From Fontibacillus phaseoli (GTDB taxonomy: Bacteria > Bacillota > Bacilli > Paenibacillales > Paenibacillaceae), in contig NZ_QPJW01000001.1 of NCBI RefSeq assembly GCF_003337355.1, forward strand, positions 806,001 to 870,000: a DNA stretch of 64,000 nt. The letters are read 5' to 3'. Position 1 is the first letter of the stretch. Every line of letters begins with the position of its first letter. The notes under the pieces are model-generated. The model was not told the DNA's origin. It was given only the letters and a program-made list of their open reading frames with translations, and searched no databases. Below are positions 42,364-51,734 of this stretch, piece after piece. Made by a program: the position numbers and the translations under genes.

Positions 42364-43334
42364 AATTAATGGATATTTTCGGCGCACTGAAAAGGGATAT
42401 GGACTTTATTGAACGGCAGTTGTACCGGAGCATCGAAGGCGATGATGAGCTGCTGAGCGAAACGTCACTGCATCTGTTGAAAGCAGGAGGAAAGCGACTG
42501 CGTCCAGTCTTTGTGCTGCTGGGCGGTAAATTCGGCAATTATGATCTGGAAAAGCTGCAGCATGTCGCGGTTCCGCTGGAGCTCATCCACTCGGCTTCCC
42601 TCGTCCATGATGACGTAATCGACGACGCGGGCACACGGAGAGGAAAGCCGACGGTGAAAGCTAAATGGGACAACAAAGTCGCCATGTATACCGGTGATTA
42701 TATCTATGCCAAGGCGTTGATGCTTGCGACACAACTTGAGAATCCTGAACTTCACCGGATACTGGCCAAGGCGATGGTACAGATGTCGGTAGGTGAAATG
42801 GAGCAAATCCGCGATTTTTTTAACACCGATCAGTCGGTGCGCCACTATATGCTGCGGATCCGTCGCAAGACGGCTTTGCTGATTGCGATCAGCTGCCAGT
42901 TGGGTGCTTTGGCATCGGATGCCCCGGCTAAAGTCCACAGCTTGCTTTACCGCTATGGCTATAATGTCGGGATGGCTTTTCAGATCCGCGACGACCTGCT
43001 TGACCTATGCGGCACGGAAAAGAGTATCGGCAAGCCGCCGGGCAGCGATATGCGGCAGGGGAACATTACGCTGCCTGTGATCTACGCGCTGCAGGAGGAA
43101 GAACTTCGGGAGCCTCTCTTGCAGGAGATCCATGCAATCCGGGCGGAAGGTTCTGAAGCTGATACATCCCGGGCGATCGGGATGATCTTGTCTAGTCCAG
43201 GAATATCACGGGCTGAGCAGCTCGCCGACCGCTTTATCGCCAAGGCGATGGATGCCCTTGAGTGCCTCCCGGAAAGTAAAACGAGAAATCATCTTAAAGA
43301 GATAGCTCTATTTGTAAATAAACGCTCCTATTAA
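42360..43334 (+). CDS. hepT: Heptaprenyl diphosphate synthase component II (HepT/GerCC)
   Basis: The catalytic trans-prenyltransferase subunit, 324 residues. Both Asp-rich motifs are intact, HDDVIDDA (first Asp84) and RDDLLDL (Asp211, Asp212, Asp215), with GGKRLRP near residue 43-49 for isopentenyl diphosphate binding. It overlaps mqnA by four bases (ATGA). Together with HepS it makes the C35 chain for menaquinone-7. Confidence 0.93.
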   Translation: MKLMDIFGALKRDMDFIERQLYRSIEGDDELLSETSLHLLKAGGKRLRPVFVLLGGKFGNYDLEKLQHVAVPLELIHSASLVHDDVIDDAGTRRGKPTVKAKWDNKVAMYTGDYIYAKALMLATQLENPELHRILAKAMVQMSVGEMEQIRDFFNTDQSVRHYMLRIRRKTALLIAISCQLGALASDAPAKVHSLLYRYGYNVGMAFQIRDDLLDLCGTEKSIGKPPGSDMRQGNITLPVIYALQEEELREPLLQEIHAIRAEGSEADTSRAIGMILSSPGISRAEQLADRFIAKAMDALECLPESKTRNHLKEIALFVNKRSY

Positions 43335-43442
43335 TTCGGGACTTACCTCTTTTTGAAGCTTATCAGCGTGACGTTTTTTTGGTAGAATACCGTTAAAGCA
43401 GCCTTTACACTAAAATGAAAGTTGTCAATCGGGAGGAGAACC

Positions 43443-43886
43443 ATGGAACGTACTTTTTTAATGGTCAAACCGGACGGAGTACAGCGCGGATTGATTGGCA
43501 GAATCGTCAGCCGGTTTGAAGACAAGGGATTCAAGCTCGTAGCAGGTAAGCTTGTGCAGGCTTCCGAGGACCAGGCCAAGAGACATTACGCAGAGCACGA
43601 GGGAAAACCGTTTTTTGACGAATTGGTCAGCTTCATCACATCCGGACCTGTATTTGCCATGGTGTGGGAAGGGGACGACGTGATCACGCTCTCCCGGACG
43701 GTTATCGGAAAAACCAAAGTGACCGAGGCATTGCCAGGCACGATTCGCGGAGACTTTGCGGCTCACACGCCGTTTAATCTGATTCATGGTTCCGACGGGC
43801 CGGAGAGTGCGGAGCGGGAAATTGCCAATTTCTTTGATCTCCATGAACTTGCCGATTACTCGAAGAGTATTTCCCCATGGATATGA
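43443..43886 (+). CDS. ndk: Nucleoside diphosphate kinase
   Basis: A kinase of 147 residues that balances nucleoside triphosphate pools. The N-terminal [20 protein letters not shown] and the active-site [16 protein letters not shown] with phospho-acceptor His115 are intact. ATG 43443 follows GGGAGGAG. The hepT-ndk-cheR order is conserved with B. subtilis. It overlaps cheR by ten bases. Confidence 0.96.
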   Translation: MERTFLMVKPDGVQRGLIGRIVSRFEDKGFKLVAGKLVQASEDQAKRHYAEHEGKPFFDELVSFITSGPVFAMVWEGDDVITLSRTVIGKTKVTEALPGTIRGDFAAHTPFNLIHGSDGPESAEREIANFFDLHELADYSKSISPWI

Positions 43887-44704
43887 TTCGAGCCGGTGAT
43901 GAGGCCTCCCTGACCGGAGGGAATGCTTCGGATCCCGATTATGCGGGGTTCATCAAAAGTATAAAAAAGAGTACGGGGATCGACTTGGCCCAGTACAAGG
44001 AAGCTCAAATGAAACGCCGTTTGACTACCCTTCGCAACAAAAACGGTTTTTCGACTTTTGATGCTTTTTATAATGCGATGATGCTTAACAAGACGCTATT
44101 TTATGAATTTCTTGATAAAATGACGATTAATGTATCCGAATTTTGGCGCAACCCGAACCGTTGGGAAGTGCTGCGGGATATCGTGTTGCCGGACCTGTCC
44201 GCAGGGAAATCGCGTCTGCGGGTCTGGAGTGCGGCCTGTTCCACTGGGGAGGAGCCATACACGTTATCCATGATACTGGCGGATCTAGGTTTGCTGCAAA
44301 ATACATATCTGCTTGCGACCGACATCGACGAAGGAGCTTTAGCCAAGGCGGCCGAGGGCCTGTACCTGGAACGTTCGCTGAAAGATGTGCCTTCAGACGT
44401 GGCAAAGCGTTACCTTACTCCGGATGGCGCCCGGCTCTTGTTTGACGTAAAATTGAAAAAGTCGGTGACGTTCAAGAAGCAAAATTTGCTGTTGGACACC
44501 TTTGAAGAGGGTTTTGATCTGATCGTTTGCCGAAATGTGATGATTTACTTTACCGAAGAGGCGAAGAACGCGCTCTATCACAAATTTGCCAAGGCGCTGC
44601 GTCCGGGCGGAATTCTCTTTGTCGGGAGCACGGAACAAATTTTCTCTCCTTCCCAATATGACCTGGAGCCGGCGGAAACGTTCTTTTATCGCAAAAAAAC
44701 ATAG
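43877..44704 (+). CDS. cheR: Chemotaxis protein methyltransferase CheR
   Basis: A methyltransferase of 275 residues that methylates Glu residues of chemoreceptors using SAM. The N-terminal helical domain includes [10 protein letters not shown] and a NVSEFWRNP motif; the SAM domain has [20 protein letters not shown] and [13 protein letters not shown]. It is an isolated che gene, as in B. subtilis, where cheR lies next to ndk. The ATG at 43877 or 43883 may be used; neither has a strong binding site, so translation is probably coupled to ndk. Confidence 0.93.
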   Translation: MDMIRAGDEASLTGGNASDPDYAGFIKSIKKSTGIDLAQYKEAQMKRRLTTLRNKNGFSTFDAFYNAMMLNKTLFYEFLDKMTINVSEFWRNPNRWEVLRDIVLPDLSAGKSRLRVWSAACSTGEEPYTLSMILADLGLLQNTYLLATDIDEGALAKAAEGLYLERSLKDVPSDVAKRYLTPDGARLLFDVKLKKSVTFKKQNLLLDTFEEGFDLIVCRNVMIYFTEEAKNALYHKFAKALRPGGILFVGSTEQIFSPSQYDLEPAETFFYRKKT

Positions 44705-44773
44705 CCTTTTGTATAATCCTCCCTTTGTTTTCCAATAATGATGGACAACAGAGTTAGGGAGGTAAGCTCAGCT

Positions 44774-44950
44774 ATGGATAAGAGAAAGGTGATCGATGCT
44801 TACCGGCGCGGGTTCCTTACGTTACAGGAATGCGCCCAGGTTCTTGGTGTGGAGAAAACACACATCGTAGATTTGCTGGAGCCGACTTCGGCGGAAGCAT
44901 CATCAGCGGGACCCTCTGATGGACAACCAGCAGCCACCACCAATTCATAG
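44774..44950 (+). CDS. Small helix-turn-helix-like protein
   Basis: A protein of 58 residues. Residues 3-38 (KVIDAYRRGFLTLQECAQVLGVEKTHIVDLL) look like a single helix-turn-helix as in excisionase- or anti-repressor-like proteins, followed by a low-complexity Ser/Ala/Pro tail. GGGAGGT lies about 12 bases before the ATG. It sits between cheR and the aro operon promoter; it is not part of the conserved block. Function unknown. Confidence 0.6.
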   Translation: MDKRKVIDAYRRGFLTLQECAQVLGVEKTHIVDLLEPTSAEASSAGPSDGQPAATTNS

Positions 44951-44951
44951 G

Positions 44952-45045
44952 GCTGCTCGAAAATGATGATTATTTTACCTCGATAACTGCAATCGCACGC
45001 GCGGTTTCTTCTGTCACAAGACTGAAGGAGCAGCGCGTTTTTTTT
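44952..45045 (+). terminator. Terminator region before aroC
   Basis: GCTGCTC (44952-44958) and GAGCAGC (45028-45034) enclose a 69-base loop that has its own hairpin (CTTCTGTC / GACTGAAG); eight T follow at 45038. The long loop is unusual for a simple terminator. Confidence 0.55.
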
Positions 45046-45101
45046 GAAAATGAGGTAGAAGGTAAGCTTTTATTTTGCGATGTCACGGCGGTAAGGCTTT
45101 C

Positions 45102-45130
45102 TTGTCAAAAGGTTAGTCGTATACTATAAT
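45102..45130 (+). promoter_or_regulatory. Sigma-A promoter of the aro supraoperon
   Basis: TTGTCA (45102-45107), a 17-base spacer and a perfect TATAAT (45125-45130); start near 45137, leader about 55 bases. Confidence 0.85.
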
Positions 45131-45192
45131 GAGCAAAAGAATTATCGGATTTTAGCTCTTTACAGTTTAACAGTTTAAAGGGGGAACGCATC

Positions 45193-46362
45193 ATGACATT
45201 ACGTTATTTAACCGCGGGGGAAACGCATGGTCCCCAGCTTACAGCCATTATTGAAGGATTACCAAGTAATTTGCAGCTTGATTTTGAAACGCTGAATTTC
45301 GAACTGGCCCGCCGCCAGAAAGGATACGGAAGAGGCCGGCGGATGCAGATCGAGAAGGACACGGCGAATATCGTCGGCGGCGTTCGTCATGGATATACGA
45401 CCGGTGCGCCGGTAGCTCTTGTGGTAGCGAACAACGACTGGACGCACTGGCGCAACATTATGAACATCGAACCGATCGAAGGAACGGATGAGGAGAAACG
45501 CCGCGTTCACCGTCCGCGTCCCGGACATGCCGATTTGAACGGCGGACTTAAGTACAATTTGAAGGATCTGCGCAATGTGCTGGAACGTTCCAGCGCGCGG
45601 GAAACCGCGGTTCGGGTTGCCGTTGGCGCAGTTGCCAAACAGCTGCTGGAGAAATTCGGTATCAAAATTGCCGGGCAGGTGATCCGCATCGGGGAAATCG
45701 AGGCGCCGCCCCATCATTTGCCACTCGATGAATTGGCACGAATCACGGAAGAATCCTCTGTCCGCGTCGTGGATCCCGAAACGGAAAAGAAGATGGAAGC
45801 CTATATTGACCGGATCAAGGAAGAAGGCGATTCCATCGGAGGCATCGTGGAATGCATCGTGGAAGGCGTGCCTGTCGGACTTGGAAGCCATGTGCAATAC
45901 GACCGCAAGCTTGACGGACGCATCGCCCAGGCTGTGATGTCGATCAATGCGTTTAAAGGCGTGGAGATCGGAATCGGTTTTGAAGCCGGGAAACGGCCCG
46001 GTTCCCAGGTGCATGACGAGATTTTGTACAGTGAGGAAAAAGGATACCATCGCGCCAGCAACCGTCTCGGCGGATTCGAAGGCGGGATGACGAACGGGAT
46101 GCCGATCGTGGTCCGCGGCGTCATGAAGCCGATCCCTACATTATATAAGCCGCTGCAAAGCGTGGATATCGATACCAAAGAACCGTTTACGGCCCAGGTT
46201 GAGCGTTCCGACGCCTGTGCGGTGCCGGCAGCCAGCGTGGTTCTGGAGCATGTCGTGGCTTGGGAAGTCGCCAAGGCGTTCCTGGAGAAGTTCGGAGGCG
46301 ATTCGATGGAAGAAATCGAACGTAACGTACAAAGTTACTTGGCTCAACTGGAGAATTACTGA
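45193..46362 (+). CDS. aroC: Chorismate synthase
   Basis: An FMN-dependent enzyme of 389 residues that makes chorismate from 5-enolpyruvylshikimate-3-phosphate, the last shared step of aromatic synthesis. Signatures are present: [14 protein letters not shown], the KGYGRGRRM segment, [17 protein letters not shown] and the C-terminal [13 protein letters not shown]. In B. subtilis nomenclature it is aroF. It is first in the operon aroC-aroB-aroH and overlaps aroB by one base (TGATG). Confidence 0.96.
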   Translation: MTLRYLTAGETHGPQLTAIIEGLPSNLQLDFETLNFELARRQKGYGRGRRMQIEKDTANIVGGVRHGYTTGAPVALVVANNDWTHWRNIMNIEPIEGTDEEKRRVHRPRPGHADLNGGLKYNLKDLRNVLERSSARETAVRVAVGAVAKQLLEKFGIKIAGQVIRIGEIEAPPHHLPLDELARITEESSVRVVDPETEKKMEAYIDRIKEEGDSIGGIVECIVEGVPVGLGSHVQYDRKLDGRIAQAVMSINAFKGVEIGIGFEAGKRPGSQVHDEILYSEEKGYHRASNRLGGFEGGMTNGMPIVVRGVMKPIPTLYKPLQSVDIDTKEPFTAQVERSDACAVPAASVVLEHVVAWEVAKAFLEKFGGDSMEEIERNVQSYLAQLENY

Positions 46363-47465
46363 TGCGGACGCTGCAAGTGGATTTGGGAGAACGTTCGTAC
46401 CCGATTTATATCGGCGGCGGTCTGTTGGCTAAAGCCGGAAGTTATTTTGAAGATCATCAACTGAGCAAGAAGAGTCCTGTCCTCATCGTTACCGACGATC
46501 ATGTGGCTCCGTTATATTTGAAACAGGTGGAGGAGTCACTGGAGAACAGCGGGTACCGGACGGTCAGCAAGGTTGTTAAAGCCGGGGAAAAATCAAAATC
46601 GCTGGGCGTATTTGAAGCCGTGATGACGACGGCGATCGAGGGCGGGCTGGACCGCCGTTCGGTCGTCGTGGCTCTCGGCGGAGGCGTCGTTGGCGATTTG
46701 GCGGGATTTGTAGCTGCGTCATATATGCGCGGCGTTACCTTCGTGCAGATGCCCACAACCATTTTGGCTCATGACAGCAGCGTTGGAGGAAAGGTTGCCG
46801 TCAACCATCATCTTGCAAAAAATATGATCGGCGCCTTCCATCAGCCGGAGATGGTTCTGTATGACGTGGAGACTTTGCAAAGTCTTCCCGAGCGGGAAGT
46901 CCGCGCGGGCTTGGCGGAAATGGTCAAACACGGGCTGATATGGGATGCGGAATTTGCCGATTGGTGCCGCGATCATACCTCCAAGCTGCTGGCTTTGGAT
47001 GCGGATACGTTAGTCTACGGCCTTACTAAGGGATGCTCGATCAAAGCCCAGGTCGTTTCGGATGATGAAAGAGAGCTGGGCTTGCGGGCAATATTGAATT
47101 TGGGCCATACGCTGGGCCATGCGCTGGAGGCGATTGGCGGCTACGGCGAATTTTTGCACGGCGAAGCGATCTCGATCGGAATGGCCGCCGCTGCCCTGAT
47201 TGCCGTCAACCGTGGCGCGGACCGCTCCTTGTATGAGGAAACCGTTGCACTGCTCTCGGGCTTCGGGCTTCCGACTGTGATGCCGAAACATTTGGATGAA
47301 GAGCAAATCATCGGTGCGATGATGCATGATAAGAAATTCAAGGAACAAAAACTTGTCTTTATTCTGCCGCTTAGCATCGGCAAAGTGGAGATTGTTTCCG
47401 ATGTGACGGTAGAAGAAGTTCGCCGGGCCATCAGAGATCTGAAAGAGGAGGAGCAGCATGTATAA
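46362..47465 (+). CDS. aroB: 3-dehydroquinate synthase
   Basis: An enzyme of 367 residues that makes 3-dehydroquinate from DAHP using NAD and a metal. Seen are the NAD segment LGGGVVGDLAGFVAA, PTTILAHDSSVGGKVAVNH, and the metal ligands in KAQVV-DDERELGLR and NLGHTLGHALE. It overlaps aroC and aroH. DAHP synthase itself is not encoded in the window. Confidence 0.96.
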   Translation: MRTLQVDLGERSYPIYIGGGLLAKAGSYFEDHQLSKKSPVLIVTDDHVAPLYLKQVEESLENSGYRTVSKVVKAGEKSKSLGVFEAVMTTAIEGGLDRRSVVVALGGGVVGDLAGFVAASYMRGVTFVQMPTTILAHDSSVGGKVAVNHHLAKNMIGAFHQPEMVLYDVETLQSLPEREVRAGLAEMVKHGLIWDAEFADWCRDHTSKLLALDADTLVYGLTKGCSIKAQVVSDDERELGLRAILNLGHTLGHALEAIGGYGEFLHGEAISIGMAAAALIAVNRGADRSLYEETVALLSGFGLPTVMPKHLDEEQIIGAMMHDKKFKEQKLVFILPLSIGKVEIVSDVTVEEVRRAIRDLKEEEQHV

Positions 47466-47832
47466 CCGGGGAATCCGGGGTGCCACAACGGTAGCCCGCA
47501 ATGAAGAAGTCGAAATTCTTGAAGCTACGGCCGCGCTTTTGAAGCAAGTCGTCGAACGGAATGAAATCGAACCTGAAGACATCTGCAGCGTATGGATTAC
47601 CGTCACGCCTGATCTGGATGCGACTTTTCCGGCTCGCGCGATTCGGGTCCTGAGCGGTTGGGACATGGTTCCGCTAATGTGCTCTACGGAAATCCCCGTG
47701 AAGGGCGGGCTTCCGAAATGCATTCGCCTGCTCATTCAAGTCAATACGAATAAGGGGCAGCGTGAAATGAAGCATGTTTATCTTAACGAAGCCCAGGTTT
47801 TGCGTCCGGATTTAAGCATCTCGGGCTCCTAG
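47458..47832 (+). CDS. aroH: Chorismate mutase, AroH type
   Basis: A monofunctional chorismate mutase of 124 residues, making prephenate for tyrosine and phenylalanine. The AroH start MYNRGIRGATTVARNEEVEI with active-site Arg7 is clear, and VTPDLDATFPARAIR and the C-terminal HVYLNEAQVLRPDL match. It overlaps aroB by eight bases and is followed by the 452-base trp leader rather than directly by trpE. Confidence 0.94.
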   Translation: MYNRGIRGATTVARNEEVEILEATAALLKQVVERNEIEPEDICSVWITVTPDLDATFPARAIRVLSGWDMVPLMCSTEIPVKGGLPKCIRLLIQVNTNKGQREMKHVYLNEAQVLRPDLSISGS

Positions 47833-47856
47833 AAGACTGGGGATTGAAATCGGGAG

Positions 47857-47886
47857 TTGCCAAAGCGGCATGTCATAAGGTATATT
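47857..47886 (+). promoter_or_regulatory. Candidate trp operon promoter
   Basis: TTGCCA (47857-47862), an 18-base spacer and TATATT (47881-47886), giving a start near 47893. In B. subtilis the trp genes have their own promoter within the aro supraoperon; read-through from aroC is also likely. Confidence 0.55.
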
Positions 47887-47951
47887 ATTTTTAAGATTTT
47901 AGGCAAGTGATTTTCGAGATCGGCAAGAGTGTCGGTTGGAGTCGGTTGCCC

Positions 47952-48007
47952 TAGTGAGTTTAGAGCCGAGTTGAGTATAGCTGAGATGAGCAGAGTTGAG
48001 CCGAGAG
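47952..48007 (+). promoter_or_regulatory. TRAP-binding GAG/UAG triplet array
   Basis: Nine triplets (eight GAG and one TAG) start at exact 5-base intervals from 47963 to 48003, preceded by GAG 47956 and TAG 47952, giving 11 triplets to match the 11 subunits of TRAP. Two-base spacers are those known to suit TRAP binding. The array lies about 60-115 bases into the predicted trp leader. mtrB, encoding TRAP, is 10 kb upstream. Confidence 0.9.
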
Positions 48008-48195
48008 ATGGACTGGCGGGATTTTTTAAGCCGGCATTAGCGGTAGGGAGCATTCGATCAGGATAATGGGTAGGGGGTAGAGCATGAATATGCCTCACTA
48101 ACCGTCGTGACATGGTATGGCGCGATTCCTGATGTTGTATTGCTTTGGGCTACCGGTAACAGGACATCGTCAAATTAACTTCTTGCAAATAAAGC

Positions 48196-48223
48196 AAACC
48201 TCTACTTCGGTGGAGGTTTTTTT
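48196..48223 (+). terminator. trp attenuator terminator
   Basis: AAACCTCTAC and GTGGAGGTTT form a 10-bp stem with one wobble pair and a stable TTCG loop, followed by T. It sits 62 bases before trpE. GGGGTAGAG at 48074-48082 can pair with CTCTACTTC (48200-48208) in an alternative antiterminator (inference). The stretch 48008-48195 between array and terminator holds no gene. Confidence 0.8.
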
Positions 48224-48284
48224 GTTGTTATAGACGTGAAGCAAGATCGTTCAATAGATAACCCGAAAAAGGAAGTGAGCTATT

Positions 48285-49847
48285 ATGACAACCCCGCAAG
48301 TTGAACAGGTGATCGCGATGGCCAAGGACTACAATCTGATTCCCATTGTCCGGACGCTGCTCGCCGATCTGGAAACTCCGATACGCATCTTTCGCCGGAT
48401 TGCCCAGCGGGACCGGGCATTTTTGCTGGAAAGCGTGGAGGGAGGTATCCAATGGGCGCGATACTCTTTCATCGGCACGGATCCGTTTCTGATGATGACG
48501 GCCAAAAAGGGCGAAGTTGTCATGGAACGCCAGGGCGTAAGGGAAGCGGTGAAGTCGGCAAGGCCCGTCGATGACTTGAAGGCGGTCCTGCGGAGTTATC
48601 GCAGCCCCGAACTGCTGGAAATGCCGCCATTTACCGGCGGGGCAATCGGCTTTTTCGGATATGATTTGCTGCAATATTACGAAAAGCTGCCTTCCCACCG
48701 CGTAGACGATTTGGGCATGCAGGATATGCAGTTTATGTTCTGCGACCAGGTCATTGTGTTCGACCATATCAAACAGCGGATTTTGCTGGTAGCTAACGTG
48801 CACATCAAGGATGGAGACCGGGACGAGGATATCCGCAGGGCTTACGCCCAGGCGGAGCGGAAGCTGGATGAAGCGGCAGATTTGCTGCAGCAGGAAGGGC
48901 CCGGAGAGAGCTTTAACCGCAGACCGCTTCCGGGGAACGTGGAGCTCGGCAAGATCGAGTCGAATTTGAGTAAGGAACAGTTTATTGCCAACGTGGAAAA
49001 AGGAAAAGAGTATATCCGCGCCGGGGACATTTTTCAGGTGGTGCTGTCCCAGCGTTTTCATATCGAAACCGAGGTGGACCCGCTGCATGTATATCGGGTT
49101 CTCCGGACGATGAATCCTTCGCCTTATATGTACTATCTCAAAATGGACGATGAAATTATCGTCGGCACCTCCCCCGAAGCGCTGGTGAAAGTAGAGGGTA
49201 ACCGGGTCGAGACCCGGCCGATTGCCGGTACGCGGCCCCGGGGGGCGTCGGTAGAGGAAGACCTTGCGCTGGAAGTAGAATTGCTAAAGGACGAGAAGGA
49301 GCGGGCGGAGCATCTCATGCTGGTGGATCTGGGACGGAACGATCTAGGGCGGGTATCGGAATTCGGCAGTGTAAAATGCGACTCTTACATGGAAATCGAG
49401 CGCTACTCGCACGTGATGCACATGGTCTCGAAAGTATCCGGCAAGCTGTCGGCCGACAAGGATTTCTTTGACGCATTTCTGTCCTGCTTGCCTGCCGGCA
49501 CCGTATCCGGTGCACCTAAACTGCGGGCGATGGAGATCATCGCGGAACTCGAGAATGAAGCGCGCGGCACTTATGCCGGTGCGATCGGATATTTGGGCTT
49601 TTCCGGCAACATGGACTCCTGCATTACGATCCGGACAATCGTGTTCAAACACGGCAAAGCCTACGTTCAGGCCGGCGGAGGCATTGTGTGGGATTCCATC
49701 CCGGAGAATGAGTATCAGGAATCGGTCAATAAAGCGAAAGCGCTGCTGACCGCGATCCGGACGGCAGAGATGATGTTTCCGCCCCAACCGAAAAGCGAAG
49801 GTTTGATTAATCAGGATTATTTATACGAATATACCCCGAGAGGATAA
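48285..49847 (+). CDS. trpE: Anthranilate synthase component I
   Basis: The large subunit of anthranilate synthase, 520 residues, joining chorismate and ammonia. The N-terminal tryptophan-sensing motif FLLESVEGG and catalytic signatures YMYYLKMDDEIIVGTSPEALV, RPIAGTRPRG, EHLMLVDLGRNDLGRV and LPAGTVSGAPKLRAMEII are intact. No glutaminase subunit gene (trpG) follows; as in B. subtilis it is presumably shared with folate synthesis elsewhere. The binding site is GGAAGTGAG. Confidence 0.96.
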   Translation: MTTPQVEQVIAMAKDYNLIPIVRTLLADLETPIRIFRRIAQRDRAFLLESVEGGIQWARYSFIGTDPFLMMTAKKGEVVMERQGVREAVKSARPVDDLKAVLRSYRSPELLEMPPFTGGAIGFFGYDLLQYYEKLPSHRVDDLGMQDMQFMFCDQVIVFDHIKQRILLVANVHIKDGDRDEDIRRAYAQAERKLDEAADLLQQEGPGESFNRRPLPGNVELGKIESNLSKEQFIANVEKGKEYIRAGDIFQVVLSQRFHIETEVDPLHVYRVLRTMNPSPYMYYLKMDDEIIVGTSPEALVKVEGNRVETRPIAGTRPRGASVEEDLALEVELLKDEKERAEHLMLVDLGRNDLGRVSEFGSVKCDSYMEIERYSHVMHMVSKVSGKLSADKDFFDAFLSCLPAGTVSGAPKLRAMEIIAELENEARGTYAGAIGYLGFSGNMDSCITIRTIVFKHGKAYVQAGGGIVWDSIPENEYQESVNKAKALLTAIRTAEMMFPPQPKSEGLINQDYLYEYTPRG

Positions 49848-49864
49848 AGGAAAGGAGAAGGGCG

Positions 49865-50905
49865 ATGAACGGACAAGAAACGGTACAAAGCGGAATCGGA
49901 CGGTTGATTGAAGGACATGACTTGAATCGGCAGGAAGCTCGCAGCATAATGGAGGCGATCATGGGCGGCGAATCGACGCCGGCCCAGATCGGCGGATTGT
50001 TGACGGCGCTGCGGATTAAAGGGGAAACTGTGGATGAAATTACCGGATTTGCTGAAGCGATGCGGTTACATGGCAGCCGGCTGACTACGGAAACGCAGCA
50101 ATTGCTGGATACGTGCGGCACGGGCGGATCGGGCATTCATAAGTTTAACATCTCAACGACATCGGCGATTGTAGCCGCCTCGGTTTCGGTGCGGGTGGCG
50201 AAACACGGGAACCGGTCAGCATCGGGCCGGGCGGGTAGTGCCGATGTGTTGGAATCGCTTGGCGTGAACATCCAACTGAGCGCCGAACAAGCCAAACGCT
50301 GCCTTGACGACATCGGCATCTGCTTTCTGTTTGCGCAGTTGTATCACCCTTCTATGCGCCATGCAGCAGCTCCCCGGAAAGAGCTCGGCGTCAGAACGGT
50401 GTTTAACATGCTTGGCCCGCTTACAAATCCGGCTGGTGCGGATCGCCAGGTACTTGGCATTTACGACGGAAGCAAGACGGAAACGGTTGCCCGGGTACTC
50501 CGCGAACTGGGTTCCAAACGGGCACTGGTCGTAAATAGCGCGGAAGGGCTGGATGAGATCAGCATCTCATCGCCTACCCGGGTGTCCGAACTAAAAAACG
50601 GCGAAGTGTTAACTTATGAACTGACACCGGAACAATTGGGGCTGCAAAGCTATTCGCTCAGAGAAATGATGGGCGGCGATCCGGCCATGAATGCTCACAT
50701 TATCCGGCGCGTGCTTCAAGGGGAACAAGGAGCCTATCGCGATGTGGTATTGGCCAATGCGGGAGCTTGCATTTATGTCTCTGGCCTTGCGGACAGCATC
50801 CGCGAAGGAGTGGTCATTGCAGCGGAATCCATTGACTCCGGCAAGGCGCATGCCAAACTGGAACAGCTTATTCAAACAACGGGGGAACTTAGTTATGTAT
50901 CTTGA
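49865..50905 (+). CDS. trpD: Anthranilate phosphoribosyltransferase
   Basis: An enzyme of 346 residues that joins anthranilate and PRPP. DTCGTGGSGIHKFNIST (PRPP loop), KHGNRSASGRAGSADVLE and RKELGVRTVFNMLGPLTNPA are the family signatures. It begins 17 bases after trpE and its end overlaps trpC by 11 bases. Confidence 0.96.
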   Translation: MNGQETVQSGIGRLIEGHDLNRQEARSIMEAIMGGESTPAQIGGLLTALRIKGETVDEITGFAEAMRLHGSRLTTETQQLLDTCGTGGSGIHKFNISTTSAIVAASVSVRVAKHGNRSASGRAGSADVLESLGVNIQLSAEQAKRCLDDIGICFLFAQLYHPSMRHAAAPRKELGVRTVFNMLGPLTNPAGADRQVLGIYDGSKTETVARVLRELGSKRALVVNSAEGLDEISISSPTRVSELKNGEVLTYELTPEQLGLQSYSLREMMGGDPAMNAHIIRRVLQGEQGAYRDVVLANAGACIYVSGLADSIREGVVIAAESIDSGKAHAKLEQLIQTTGELSYVS

Positions 50906-51734
50906 TAAAATCGTAGAGACGAAAAAACAAGAAGTCGCGCGGTTGGCTCAAAGCTTCTCGCTGGCCGACGCGGAGCGGGAAATTTTGGCGATGGCGCCGA
51001 CCCGCGGATTTCATCAGGCATTGACGGTGCGCCGCAAACGCGAACTGGGATTGATAGCCGAAGTGAAGAAGGCGTCGCCGTCCAAAGGCCTGATCCGGCG
51101 TGATTTTCATCCGGTGCGGATTGCTGAAAAGTATGCGGAAGCGGGAACGGACTGCATCTCCGTATTGACGGACGAACATTACTTTCAGGGCAGCGCGGCT
51201 TATTTGACGGCGATTTCCGCGGCGGTGAATGTCCCGTTGCTCCGCAAGGATTTTATTATCGACGAGCGGCAAATTTACGAGGCGCGGCTCATCGGTGCAG
51301 ACGCCGTATTGCTCATCGCCGCGATTTTGAGCGATGCGCAGCTGAGGGACTATTTAGACGTGGCCACCGAGATTGGCCTGGATGTGCTCCTGGAGGTGCA
51401 CGACCGGGAGGAACTGGAGCGGGCGCTGGCTCTCGGAGATGCTAAATTAATCGGCATCAATAACCGGAATTTGCGCACGTTCGAGACTTCGCTGGAGACG
51501 ACCGCCTTACTGGCTGAACTCGTGCCTCCTGATATTACTCTGATTAGCGAAAGCGGAATTCAGACGAGGGAAGACATTGATTATTTACTGGCGTCAAAAG
51601 CCAGAGGCGTGCTGATCGGCGAGACGTTTATGCGGAATGAGCATGTGGATGAGGGGATTCATGAGCTGATGGGGTCGGTAAACCGCGGTTTCCTGAAGTC
51701 AAATCCCGAGGGGAGCCTGTCTAATCATGGGTGA
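50895..51734 (+). CDS. trpC: Indole-3-glycerol phosphate synthase
   Basis: A TIM-barrel enzyme of 279 residues that closes the indole ring. Catalytic segments [45 protein letters not shown] and [11 protein letters not shown] are present. The C-terminal extension after the barrel is about 15 residues longer than usual. ATG 50895 lies inside trpD behind GGGGGAA. The end overlaps the trpF-B frame by eight bases. Confidence 0.95.
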   Translation: MYLDKIVETKKQEVARLAQSFSLADAEREILAMAPTRGFHQALTVRRKRELGLIAEVKKASPSKGLIRRDFHPVRIAEKYAEAGTDCISVLTDEHYFQGSAAYLTAISAAVNVPLLRKDFIIDERQIYEARLIGADAVLLIAAILSDAQLRDYLDVATEIGLDVLLEVHDREELERALALGDAKLIGINNRNLRTFETSLETTALLAELVPPDITLISESGIQTREDIDYLLASKARGVLIGETFMRNEHVDEGIHELMGSVNRGFLKSNPEGSLSNHG

